From the NCBI GenBank assembly GCA_004554085.1, contig SFNY01000029.1, positions 1 to 51,220 of the forward strand: DNA of 51,220 nucleotides, written 5' to 3'. The DNA comes from Clostridiales bacterium (GTDB lineage: Bacteria; Bacillota; Clostridia; Christensenellales; Aristaeellaceae). Positions 15,914 through 23,776 of this stretch are shown in pieces. The first letter of the stretch is position 1. The number at the start of each line of letters is the position of its first letter. The notes beneath the pieces are model-generated. The model was not told the DNA's origin. It did not search any database and saw only the letters and a list, made by a program, of their open reading frames with translations. The translations under genes were made by a program, and so were the position numbers.

Positions 15914-18900
15914 ATGAAGAAGCACGGCTTTTTGCTCATTCTCGTGCTGGCTCTGATTCTCATTTGCACGCCCGCCCTTGCCACCGAGACCAGCGGTCAG
16001 GGCGGCATGGTTGCGCGCAATGGCGAGCTGGCCGCGTTCCTGGACGGGAACGGCAACATCTACATATCTGGCCTGAACACGCCGGTGAACACCACCCCGG
16101 CGGCCAGTGTGCTGACCATCGATTCCTACCGCATCCTGTTTCTGGCGAAGGCAAACGCTGCGTCCGGCATCCCCGGAACCCGGCTGATCAGCCTGAACCT
16201 GGACGACAATGCGGAGACCATCATCACTGACGACGCATACGCCGCCTGCCTGAACGAGGAGAGCGTCTACTACATCTCCTCCGCCGACCGCACCAAGCTG
16301 ATGCAGCTGGATCTGGACACCCGCTTCTCCGCGGTCGCCTTCCAGTCCGCCGAGGATCTGGAGCGCGTCTACCGCACCTCCGACGGCGTGGTCGTGACCC
16401 AGGTCGAGGGCGCGGGCGCATACATCTACGACGCCGTGCGCTCGAGCTTCGTCAGCTTCTCCGGCGAAATCTCGTCCGAGATCGCCTCGTTTGAGGACTT
16501 CGACCTCTATCTCACCGACTCCCGCAACCTGTACGTGCAGCCCCACGGCTCATTGTTCTCCACCCAGGTGGACTCCAGCGTGCAGGACTGGGCGGTCATC
16601 GGCGGCACCGTATACTACATCAGCGGCAGCGCCGGCAACCTGACCCTGAAGAGCTATGACGTAAACAACGCCCTGTGGAGCGTGATTCTCACGCCCTCCG
16701 CGGACATCGAGGCCCAGCTGACCGCCAGCCAGAACTCGCTGTTCATGCTCTCCTCGTCCGGCACGGTCTACTCGGTGGACGTGAAGAACGGTCGCCTGGT
16801 GGGCTTCGCCACCCTTCCCTCCCTCTCGAGCTACGCCCTGGGCAACGGTCTGAGCCTGAGCGCCTACCGCATCGAGGCCGTCAGCGGCCAGCTGAACGTG
16901 TACGGCGTGCTGGAGGACGAAAACACCCTGCCCACCTTCACCTTCGTAGACTACACCTCCCAGATCGTGGCGGACACCTCCTCGGGCCTTCGCCTGCTGA
17001 GCGCCTACTCCATCAGCGGCGAGAGCACCGTGTGGGATCTGCTGCAGCCCGCGCCCCAGTTCTCTCCCCTGCGCCGCGGCAGCCGCGGCGACGCAGTGGC
17101 CGCCATCCAGCAGCCGTTGTATGATCTTGGCTACTACAACTACTACATCGACGGCATCTTCGGCTGGCGCACCGAGCGCGCCGTGAAGCTGCTGCAGGCA
17201 GATCTGGGCCTGACTGTGACCGGCGTGGCCGATGAGGATCTCCAGCGCACCATCCTGGCCGGCGGCCTGGAGCCCTACGATCCCTACAAGACCCTGAAGC
17301 GCGGCAGCACCGGCTGGCGCGTGGAAGAGATGCAGCAGCGCCTGCGCGACCTGGGCTACCTCGCCGACGATGCGGACGGCATCTTTGGCCCCCGCACCGA
17401 GAAGGCCGTGGCCCTGTTCCAGAGCGAGAACGGCCTGAAGAGCACCGGCATTGCCGACTCCGACACCCTGCGCAGGCTCTACTCCGACACCGCCACCGCC
17501 TGCTCCACCTACATCGACCTGCAGCGCGGCGACAGCGGCTACCGCGTGCGCGAGCTGAACAAGCGCCTCAAGACCCTGTACTACCTGGAGGGCGAGGTCG
17601 GCAGCAACTACAACTCCGCCACCGTCGCCGCCGTGAAGCGCTTCCAGCAGGAGGTGGGTCTGAAGCAGACCGGCATCGCCACCGTGGCCGTGCAGAAGGA
17701 GCTCTTCGCCCGCACCGCGCCGGAGTACAGCGGCTACATCACCCTGCGTCGCGGCGACGACAACGACCGCGTCGAGGAGATGCAGCTGCGCCTGACCAAG
17801 CTGGGCTACCACAGCGGCCGCACCGACGGCTACTTCGACAAGGCAACCCAGACCTCCGTCAAGAAGTTCCAGCTGGCCGTGGGCCTGCCGGTCAACGGCG
17901 TGGCCGATCCCGCCACCCTGCGCGCCCTGTTTGCACCCGACGCGCCCGAATACCACGAGCCGGAGAAGGTCGGCGTCCCGGTCATCGAGCTGAGCGCCTA
18001 CTCCAAGTACGCTGACGGCATCTTCTACATCGCCGACAGCGTCACCACCGACGGCGGCGTGACCGTGTCCTGGTTCGCCGAGGGCGACGTGGCCAGCTAC
18101 GAGGTCTCCATCACGGACGATCGCGGCAACGAATATCTGTACAACTTTGGCCTGGATCTGACCATCGCCAGCATCCCGCTGACCAGCCTGGATCCGGCGC
18201 GCACCTACACCGTGTCCGTCACGGCCCATCCCTTCGACACCGCCGACGACACTGCGACCAACAGCATCCTGCGCTTCGTGCGCGTGATGGAGGAGCCCGA
18301 GCCGGATCCCGGCGAGATCGGCGTGATCGGCAAGCTGATCGTCACCCCCGAGGGCGAGAACATCGTCCGCGAGAACGGCGTGTACTACATCCCCGGCGAC
18401 ACCCTGTCCTTCAAGTGGAGCGCCGACGGCAGCGTCGCGGGCTACAACTACCTGCTCACCGACGCGGACGGCAACTCCCTCGACGGCAGCAACGCCATCG
18501 ACAACACCCTGAGCCTGCAAATCAATGCGACCGCCCTGTCCCCCGACATGGTCTACACCCTGACCGTCTACGCGATTCCCACCAACGGCACCGTGGATGA
18601 CGCCACCGTGGAGAGCATCAACTTCGCCCGCAAGACCGAAGCCGAGGCCACCCCCGAGCCCACCATGGAGCCCACCGTTCCGGAGTCCCCGGACGGCACC
18701 ACCACCGAGCCGACGGAAGAGCCCACCGAGACCCCTGCCCCCGAGGTCACCGAGGAACCCACCGAGCAGCCCGCCGAGGAGCCTGTCGTCACTGAGGAAC
18801 CCACCGAGCAGCCTGCGCCTGAGATCACCATCGGCGCGCCGGTGCTGGACATCCAGCCCAACACCGGCTCCGTCGAGGACCAGATTACCGACGCCGACGG

Positions 18901-20158
18901 CAATGTGCAGACGGTGAACGTGCTGCTGGTCGGCGAGGGCACGCTGCAGCTGAGCTGGGCCGCCGAGGGCGAGATCGCAGGCTACGATGTGACGATCCTC
19001 GACGCTGCCGGAGTGGCGATGGTCAACCAGCCCATGATGAGCGGCGCCGGCGCGACCATCGATTCCAGTTACCTCGTCGCCGACGAAATCTACAGCCTGA
19101 CGGTGACCGCCCATGCGTCCGCCGACGACAGCGTGACCGCCGCCTCCACCCTCTACTTCGCTTTCCCCGCAGCCGAGCCTGCGCCGGCCAGCGAGACGGA
19201 AACGGAGTCCGAACCTGCAACCAAGTCCGAACCCGCGACCGAGCCTGAACCCGCGACCGAGCCTGAACCCGCGACCGAGCCGGAACCCGTGACCGAGCCG
19301 GTGACCATCGGCGCACCCGTGCTAGACATCCAGCCCAATCAGGGCAGCAGCGACATGGACGTCGGTGGCTCCACCGCCCCGGTGTATGTGGTCGGCGACG
19401 GCACGATCCAGCTCTCTTGGCTGTCGGACGGCGACATTGCAGGATACAATGTGCGCGTGACGGATGCCAACGGCAACGTGATGGTGGATCAGAACCTCAA
19501 CTCCACCGGCGCTTCCATCAGCTCCGACTACCTGACCGCAGGCATGATCTACAGCCTGAACGTGACCGCCTATGCGGCAGCGGACAACAGCGTCACCGAG
19601 AGCGCCACGCTCTACTTCACCTACGTCCCCACAGCGGAGCCGGAGTCCGTCGAACCGGAGTACGTCGAGCCTCAGTATACCGAGCCGGAATATACCGAAC
19701 CCGAGTACACCGAACCCGAGTACACCGAACCTGAGTACACCGAACCTGAGTACACCGAACCTGAGTACACCGAACCCGAGTATTCCGAGCCGGAGTACAC
19801 CGAGCCCGAGTATGAGGAACCTGAATACTCTGAACCCGAGTACGAGGAGCCTGCTGCGAGCTATCCCACCGACGATCCCTCGGCATGGAGGACAGCCATC
19901 GATCCGTACTTCGATCCCGAAGGCATCAAGGTACTCCAGCAGCGCCTAGTCGAATGGAAGTGGCTGGCTAAGGACAGCTATTATGAGGGTGAACTGGATG
20001 AAGCCACCTTGCAGGCCATCGTCGACTTCCAGACGGTGTGCGCGGAGAACGGCGTCGACCTGATCCCCTGCGATCCCATGGATCCGGTGATCGAGACCGA
20101 CACCCTGGCCCTGCTGTTCAACGCGAACGGCGAGGTTTACGCAAACCCCTACGCATAA
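15914..20158 (+). CDS. Large exported peptidoglycan-binding protein with Ig-like modules and EPEYT repeats
   Basis: This 1414-residue protein starts with a signal peptide (MKKHGFLLILVLALILICTPALA, cut before TET). Residues about 30-370 consist of strand-rich repeats such as VYYISGSAGNLTLKSYD, probably a beta-propeller. Next come four PG_binding_1 modules (about 385-680), each with an R-G-D/S start, a [DE]G-x-F/Y core and a F-Q or L-Q helix (LRRGSRGDAVAAIQQ, LKRGSTGWRVEEMQQR, LQRGDSGYRVRELNKR, LRRGDDNDRVEEMQLR). Four Ig/FN3-like modules follow, the last two near-duplicates sharing TIGAPVLDIQPN, separated by Thr/Pro/Glu linkers. Then come about 14 xEPEY repeats and a last partial PG-binding module (IKVLQQRLVEWKWLAK). 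No LPxTG or membrane anchor is visible; wall attachment is presumably non-covalent. I chose ATG 15914 because AGGAGGA precedes it and the signal peptide begins there. No catalytic domain is seen. Confidence 0.88.
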   Translation: MKKHGFLLILVLALILICTPALATETSGQGGMVARNGELAAFLDGNGNIYISGLNTPVNTTPAASVLTIDSYRILFLAKANAASGIPGTRLISLNLDDNAETIITDDAYAACLNEESVYYISSADRTKLMQLDLDTRFSAVAFQSAEDLERVYRTSDGVVVTQVEGAGAYIYDAVRSSFVSFSGEISSEIASFEDFDLYLTDSRNLYVQPHGSLFSTQVDSSVQDWAVIGGTVYYISGSAGNLTLKSYDVNNALWSVILTPSADIEAQLTASQNSLFMLSSSGTVYSVDVKNGRLVGFATLPSLSSYALGNGLSLSAYRIEAVSGQLNVYGVLEDENTLPTFTFVDYTSQIVADTSSGLRLLSAYSISGESTVWDLLQPAPQFSPLRRGSRGDAVAAIQQPLYDLGYYNYYIDGIFGWRTERAVKLLQADLGLTVTGVADEDLQRTILAGGLEPYDPYKTLKRGSTGWRVEEMQQRLRDLGYLADDADGIFGPRTEKAVALFQSENGLKSTGIADSDTLRRLYSDTATACSTYIDLQRGDSGYRVRELNKRLKTLYYLEGEVGSNYNSATVAAVKRFQQEVGLKQTGIATVAVQKELFARTAPEYSGYITLRRGDDNDRVEEMQLRLTKLGYHSGRTDGYFDKATQTSVKKFQLAVGLPVNGVADPATLRALFAPDAPEYHEPEKVGVPVIELSAYSKYADGIFYIADSVTTDGGVTVSWFAEGDVASYEVSITDDRGNEYLYNFGLDLTIASIPLTSLDPARTYTVSVTAHPFDTADDTATNSILRFVRVMEEPEPDPGEIGVIGKLIVTPEGENIVRENGVYYIPGDTLSFKWSADGSVAGYNYLLTDADGNSLDGSNAIDNTLSLQINATALSPDMVYTLTVYAIPTNGTVDDATVESINFARKTEAEATPEPTMEPTVPESPDGTTTEPTEEPTETPAPEVTEEPTEQPAEEPVVTEEPTEQPAPEITIGAPVLDIQPNTGSVEDQITDADGNVQTVNVLLVGEGTLQLSWAAEGEIAGYDVTILDAAGVAMVNQPMMSGAGATIDSSYLVADEIYSLTVTAHASADDSVTAASTLYFAFPAAEPAPASETETESEPATKSEPATEPEPATEPEPATEPEPVTEPVTIGAPVLDIQPNQGSSDMDVGGSTAPVYVVGDGTIQLSWLSDGDIAGYNVRVTDANGNVMVDQNLNSTGASISSDYLTAGMIYSLNVTAYAAADNSVTESATLYFTYVPTAEPESVEPEYVEPQYTEPEYTEPEYTEPEYTEPEYTEPEYTEPEYTEPEYSEPEYTEPEYEEPEYSEPEYEEPAASYPTDDPSAWRTAIDPYFDPEGIKVLQQRLVEWKWLAKDSYYEGELDEATLQAIVDFQTVCAENGVDLIPCDPMDPVIETDTLALLFNANGEVYANPYA
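19646..19855 (+). repeat. 15-bp in-frame tandem repeat coding (T/S/E/V)EPEY
   Basis: Fourteen 15-bp units run head to tail (consensus TACACCGAACCYGAG). They encode a Pro/Glu/Tyr-rich spacer with a tyrosine every fifth residue. The middle copies are almost identical at DNA level (19706-19780) while the outer ones have drifted in third positions, a pattern expected from slippage or unequal exchange in the centre. Confidence 0.95.
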
Positions 20159-20165
20159 GCGCATG

Positions 20166-20196
20166 CGGCCCGACATCGATGATATCGGGCCGTTTT
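20166..20196 (+). terminator. Terminator of the peptidoglycan-binding protein gene
   Basis: Stem CGGCCCGA / TCGGGCCG (20166-20173 with 20185-20192), extendable by ATC/GAT, followed by TTTT, lies eight bases after the stop codon. Confidence 0.88.
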
Positions 20197-20201
20197 CATG
20201 C

Positions 20202-20237
20202 AAAAACGTGCAGCCGGAAAATTCCGACTGCACGTTT
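20202..20237 (-). terminator. Terminator of the surE-CYTH-larE-larC operon
   Basis: Stem AAACGTGCAG / CTGCACGTTT (20204-20213 with 20228-20237), extended inward by CGGAA/TTCCG, has an A run at 20202-20206 that is the U tract on the minus strand. It lies 17 bp past the larC stop. Confidence 0.88.
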
Positions 20238-20253
20238 CTTTATGCTTGCTGTT

Positions 20254-21510
20254 TCATTTGTCCTGCATGGCCGCGCGGAGAACCTCCGCCATGGGCACAT
20301 CGTGCTTTCGGGCGGCCTTCAGCGCGGATTCGTACTCCGGCTTGCGCTTCTCAACGCCCGCGCCGGATGCGATCTTGACCTCCACGTCGCCGTAGGCCGT
20401 GTGCACCGTCTCCCGGCTCCGGTTCAGCACCCGCCGCTCGAAGCGCTGCGTGCGCACGCCCAGTGTGGTGGTGTGCTTCAGCATCAGCTCCGCCATGCGC
20501 TCTACGTCCTTCGGGCGGCAGATGCAGCTCAGCTTCACGCCCGGACGGTTCTTCTTCATCTGGATGGCGGTGAGGTACACGTCCAGCGCCCCCGCCTCCA
20601 ATAGAACCTCCGTGGCGCAGCCGATCATCTCCCCGGTCATGTCGTCCAGGTTGCAGCTCAGCTCCGCCACCTCGTTGGTATCCGCGCCATCCTCGCCCAG
20701 GAAGGCCCGCACGCAGTTGGCGGCCTCAAACTCCTTCATGCCCATGCCGCTGCCGACCTTCTCGACCCGCATGGCGGGCATCCGTCCGTACTCCGTGGCG
20801 AAGTAGCGCAGCAGCGCCGCGCCCGTGGGCGTGAGCAGCTCGCCGCGAATCCGCCCCGCATAGGCCGGCATGCCCTGGAGCAGCCAGGCCGTGGCGGGTG
20901 CAGGCACCGGAACCACGCCGTGCATGCAGCGCACCTCTCCGAAGCCCGTGCACACCGGCGACACCACCACGCGCTGGGGCGAAAGCAGGTGCATCAGCAG
21001 GCACACCGCGCTGACATCCGTCACCGCATCCATCATGCCCACCTCGTGAAAGTGAATCTGCTCCACCGCGCAGCCGTGGGCATGGGCCTCCGCCTGAGCA
21101 ATCAGCCCGTATACCCCCAGAGCGTCCTTCTTGACTTCCTCCGGAAGGTTCAGCGCGTTGATGATCTGCGCCACGTCCGCAAGCCCCGCATGGGAATGGG
21201 CGTGTTCATGGTGGTGGTCGTGATGATGCTCGTGGCCGTGCGCATGTTCATGCTCGTGGTGATGGTTGTGGCCGTGGTCATGCTCGGGCACGTCGTCGCT
21301 GATCTCCTCCTCGCCGTCGATGCACACCGAAATGTGGGTGCCACGCAGCCCGCAGGAAGCCTTCTCCGAGCGCGCCATCACCATGCCCGGAATGCCCGCA
21401 GCGTTCATTTGCGCCACGAAGGCGTCCGGCTCCGGCAGCAGCTCCAGCAGCGCGGCGGTGAGCATGTCTCCCGCCGCGCCCATGTTGCATTCTATGTAGA
21501 GCGTTCTCAT
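20254..21510 (-). CDS. larC: Nickel-pincer cofactor biosynthesis protein LarC, histidine-rich
   Basis: LarC is the nickel insertase that uses CTP to place nickel into the pincer nucleotide cofactor first found in lactate racemase. The 418-residue protein keeps the start YIECNMGAAGDML, the FHEVGMMDAVTDV and LTPTGAALLRYF segments, and the C-terminal half with ELSCNLDDMTGE. Residues 77-107 are a metal-binding tract with 19 histidines. In Lactiplantibacillus plantarum larC needs a ribosomal frameshift to make the full protein; here one continuous frame encodes both halves. The start ATG overlaps the larE stop by 4 bp (ATGA). larA and larB are not in the window, so the cofactor may serve another LarA-like enzyme encoded elsewhere. 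Confidence 0.93.
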   Translation of the reverse strand: MRTLYIECNMGAAGDMLTAALLELLPEPDAFVAQMNAAGIPGMVMARSEKASCGLRGTHISVCIDGEEEISDDVPEHDHGHNHHHEHEHAHGHEHHHDHHHEHAHSHAGLADVAQIINALNLPEEVKKDALGVYGLIAQAEAHAHGCAVEQIHFHEVGMMDAVTDVSAVCLLMHLLSPQRVVVSPVCTGFGEVRCMHGVVPVPAPATAWLLQGMPAYAGRIRGELLTPTGAALLRYFATEYGRMPAMRVEKVGSGMGMKEFEAANCVRAFLGEDGADTNEVAELSCNLDDMTGEMIGCATEVLLEAGALDVYLTAIQMKKNRPGVKLSCICRPKDVERMAELMLKHTTTLGVRTQRFERRVLNRSRETVHTAYGDVEVKIASGAGVEKRKPEYESALKAARKHDVPMAEVLRAAMQDK

Positions 21511-22322
21511 ATCGTGTCTTTCTCCGTTTCCGTCCAGTTCATTTCCGCTTTCAGTCCAATGCGGGGACGCAGATCCAGCGCGATTCCATCGAAGTCCGTA
21601 TCCAGCGCGGCGCAGACCTCCGCGCGGCGCTCCATGAGATGCGCCATGTCCTCCTCAGTCAGCTCCAGCCGCACGCCGCCGCCAGCGATCCGGGCGCGAA
21701 AGTCCGAAAAACCCAGCCGGGTCAGCGCCGCCTCGGCGCGCTCGATTTTTTCAAGCGTCTCCCCGTCGATGGGCGTACCCGCAGGAATGCGCGTGGCCAG
21801 GCAGGCGTAGGCGGGCTTGTTCCAGGTAAACAGCACGGCTTCTTTCGAGAGAGCGCGCACCTCGGCCTTGGAGATTCCGCAGCTGCGCAGCGGGGATTCT
21901 ACCCGCAGCTCCCGCAACGCGCGCATGCCGGGGCGATCCCCCGCGTCGTCGGAGGCATTCGTGCCGTCGATCACCAGCTCGTGGCCCAGCGCCCGGGCGC
22001 GCGCACAGATGGCCGAAAAGATGCGCTGCTTGCAGAAGTAGCAGCGATCCTTCGGATTTGTGCGCACCTTTTCGTCCGAGAGCACGTCCAGTTCGATTAT
22101 GTCGATCTCCCGGCCCAGCTCCCGGGCCAGCCGCCGGGCATCCTCCAGCTCAAACTCCGGCTGAAAGGCCGACTTCACGTAGCAGGCGGCAAAGTCCGCC
22201 CCGCAGACCGTCGCGGCATAGAACAGATAGGCCGAATCGCAGCCCCCGGAGAAGGCCAGCACGAAGCGCGGATGCGCCGCGAACCACGCTTGCAGCTTCT
22301 CCGGCACATTCTGCACACTCAT
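21507..22322 (-). CDS. larE: ATP-dependent sulfur transferase LarE
   Basis: LarE adds sulfur to the pyridinium dicarboxylate precursor of the nickel-pincer cofactor, using ATP to adenylate it first. The 271-residue protein has the PP-loop SGGCDS (25-30), EFELEDARRLA, the pair Cys94/Cys97 in RCYFCK, DGTNASDD and Cys174 in YACLATR. In L. plantarum a single cysteine near this last position gives up its sulfur and the enzyme is sacrificed. LarE proteins with three cysteines instead carry a [4Fe-4S] cluster and can turn over; the arrangement here fits the three-cysteine type. I chose ATG 22322, which overlaps the stop of the upstream CYTH gene by 4 bp; a longer open frame upstream lies inside that gene. 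Confidence 0.93.
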   Translation of the reverse strand: MSVQNVPEKLQAWFAAHPRFVLAFSGGCDSAYLFYAATVCGADFAACYVKSAFQPEFELEDARRLARELGREIDIIELDVLSDEKVRTNPKDRCYFCKQRIFSAICARARALGHELVIDGTNASDDAGDRPGMRALRELRVESPLRSCGISKAEVRALSKEAVLFTWNKPAYACLATRIPAGTPIDGETLEKIERAEAALTRLGFSDFRARIAGGGVRLELTEEDMAHLMERRAEVCAALDTDFDGIALDLRPRIGLKAEMNWTETEKDTI

Positions 22323-22846
22323 GCGTCTCCTCCGTCGATGGGCTCCATCGGCACGTGCAGCGCCAGGTTCAGGTTCTTGTACGCGTCCTCCCCCGTCACC
22401 TCGCGGATCACATTCAGCCACTCCGGCAGCTTCACCTGCTGGTTCTCATCCTTCAGTTCGATCTCCAGCGTGGCGCGGTCACTCCAGAAGCGGTACACGT
22501 CCACCTCCAGCAGCTGCCCTTCATAGGGGATGCGATAGCGCCGCTTCGCCACGGGCCTGCGCGCGGGATCGGCCTGCTTCGCCAGAGCCGCATATTCCTC
22601 CGCAGAAATTTCGCCCTCGGTCTCCTCGCAGCTCATTTCGTCCACGCGGCGCTTGCGGGTGAAGACGTGCTTCACCGCGCCGCCGACCTCAATCCTGCGG
22701 ATGCGCCGCGAGCTGCCGTCCGCGCCCCGGTCGAGATAGGTCTGCTCCACGTCCCAGATCACGCATCCCGGCATCGCGGCGAGTGCAGCCACATCCGGCA
22801 TGCGGATCAGATACTTCCGTTCAATTTCCAGCTCCGTGCGCATCAT
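22319..22846 (-). CDS. CYTH-domain protein (triphosphate tunnel enzyme)
   Basis: CYTH proteins bind triphosphates in a beta-barrel tunnel and act as inorganic triphosphatases, thiamine triphosphatases or class IV adenylate cyclases. The 175-residue protein has the signature E7-x-E9-x-K11 (ELEIERKYLI) followed by basic and acidic strands that alternate as the tunnel walls: RRIRRIEVGG, FTRKRRV, KRRYRIPY, LEVDVYRFW, TLEIELKDE. A bacterial inorganic triphosphatase is the most likely activity. ATG 22846 has GGAGGA upstream and overlaps the surE stop by 4 bp. Its place between surE and larE, with 4-bp overlaps on both sides, means all four proteins are made from one message. Confidence 0.9.
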   Translation of the reverse strand: MMRTELEIERKYLIRMPDVAALAAMPGCVIWDVEQTYLDRGADGSSRRIRRIEVGGAVKHVFTRKRRVDEMSCEETEGEISAEEYAALAKQADPARRPVAKRRYRIPYEGQLLEVDVYRFWSDRATLEIELKDENQQVKLPEWLNVIREVTGEDAYKNLNLALHVPMEPIDGGDA

Positions 22847-23598
22847 TCTTCCTCCAGTTCCGGCGCGAGGTCGGACAGATCCGGCATCGGCGTGTCCGAC
22901 AGCAGCTTCCAGGTCAGCACCTGCATACTCGCATAGCCCGCGTTCGTCAGGTTCAGGTCGGAATTCGGGTCGGTCTCCGGCAGCGCGTCCTGTTCCTCCG
23001 CCAGCACGTAGCCGCCCGCACCGTCCGGCAGGTAATCCGGCGGGAAGATGTACTCGTTGGAGATGCTTGCCGAACGCACGCCCCGGATCTTCACCCCGAA
23101 GGGCACGTTCAGGTTGTAGATTTCCCCCCGGGGCAACGGATGATGCACCGCCCACTCCATGGCGCGAACGCCCAGCGCGGCGGCCTCCTCGTAGTCCCGA
23201 TCCAGATGGGAGCACAGCGACACCGCCAGCCCCGGAACGCCGCACAGCGAGGCCTCCATGGCCGCGCCCACGGTGCCGGAGTAGAGGATAGCCGCGCCCC
23301 GGTTCGCGCCCTTGTTGATGCCTGCCAGCACGAAGTCCACCGGATCGTCCTTCAGCAGGTACAGGCCCAGGCGCGCGCAGTCCGCAGGCGTGCCGTCCAC
23401 GCTGAAGGCGCGAATGCCGTCGTAGTCCACAGGGCGCGCGTGCAGGGCTTTTGTGATGGAAAAGGAGTGGCCCGCAGCGCTGCGCTGCTCGTCCGGCGCG
23501 AACACCGTCACCCGATGTCCCGCCGCAGCGGCAGCCTTCGCCAGCGCCCGGATGCCCGGAGCAAAAATTCCGTCGTCATTTGCGATCAGTACATGCAT
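22843..23598 (-). CDS. surE: 5'/3'-nucleotidase SurE
   Basis: SurE is a divalent-metal survival-protein phosphatase that removes phosphate from nucleoside monophosphates and short polyphosphates. The 251-residue protein has the N-terminal metal site NDDGIFAPGI (Asp8, Asp9), the conserved APDEQRSAAGHSFS loop, DGTPADCARLGL, and AGINKGANRG followed by YSGTVGAAMEA. The length is normal. GGGAGAA precedes the ATG. It is the first gene of the operon surE-CYTH-larE-larC, driven by the promoter at 23633-23661. Known Gram-negative surE genes neighbour pcm or nlpD; linkage to lar genes is unusual. Confidence 0.95.
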   Translation of the reverse strand: MHVLIANDDGIFAPGIRALAKAAAAAGHRVTVFAPDEQRSAAGHSFSITKALHARPVDYDGIRAFSVDGTPADCARLGLYLLKDDPVDFVLAGINKGANRGAAILYSGTVGAAMEASLCGVPGLAVSLCSHLDRDYEEAAALGVRAMEWAVHHPLPRGEIYNLNVPFGVKIRGVRSASISNEYIFPPDYLPDGAGGYVLAEEQDALPETDPNSDLNLTNAGYASMQVLTWKLLSDTPMPDLSDLAPELEEE

Positions 23599-23632
23599 TT
23601 TGTCATTCTCCCATGCAGATTTGTATATACAT

Positions 23633-23661
23633 ATTATATAGCAATCCCCGCCCGCTGTAAA
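23633..23661 (-). promoter_or_regulatory. Promoter of the surE-CYTH-larE-larC operon
   Basis: On the minus strand, TTTACA (complement of 23656-23661), a 17-bp spacer, and TATAAT (complement of 23633-23638). Transcription would begin about 30 bp before the surE start codon. Confidence 0.78.
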
Positions 23662-23705
23662 GCGGCGCTGTGTTGCGCGGAGCGCGCAGGTTCGCGCACA
23701 CAGGC

Positions 23706-23734
23706 TTGTAAATATTCAGTATATGTGGTAAAAT
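23706..23734 (+). promoter_or_regulatory. Promoter of the two-gene ABC exporter
   Basis: TTGTAA (23706-23711), 17-bp spacer, TAAAAT (23729-23734). Start of transcription near 23741 lies downstream of the in-frame ATG at 23735, which argues for translation from ATG 23777. Confidence 0.7.
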
Positions 23735-23776
23735 ATGCACGAAAGGCTGGTGAACCTGCCAGTACGGCACAAACGT

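Noticed and set aside
16550..19114. 854-codon minus-strand open frame inside the surface protein gene
   Set aside because: Repetitive Gly/Val/His/Asp translation opposite PG-binding and Ig modules; no start signal. An antisense shadow.
19646..19855. Regular repeats considered as a CRISPR array
   Set aside because: The unit is 15 bp, in frame, without spacers, and codes for EPEYT; no cas genes are present.
23735..23776. Upstream in-frame ATG of the first ABC exporter gene
   Set aside because: The predicted transcription start (about 23741) lies after this ATG, and the family normally starts near MKKVLSYLRDYR.
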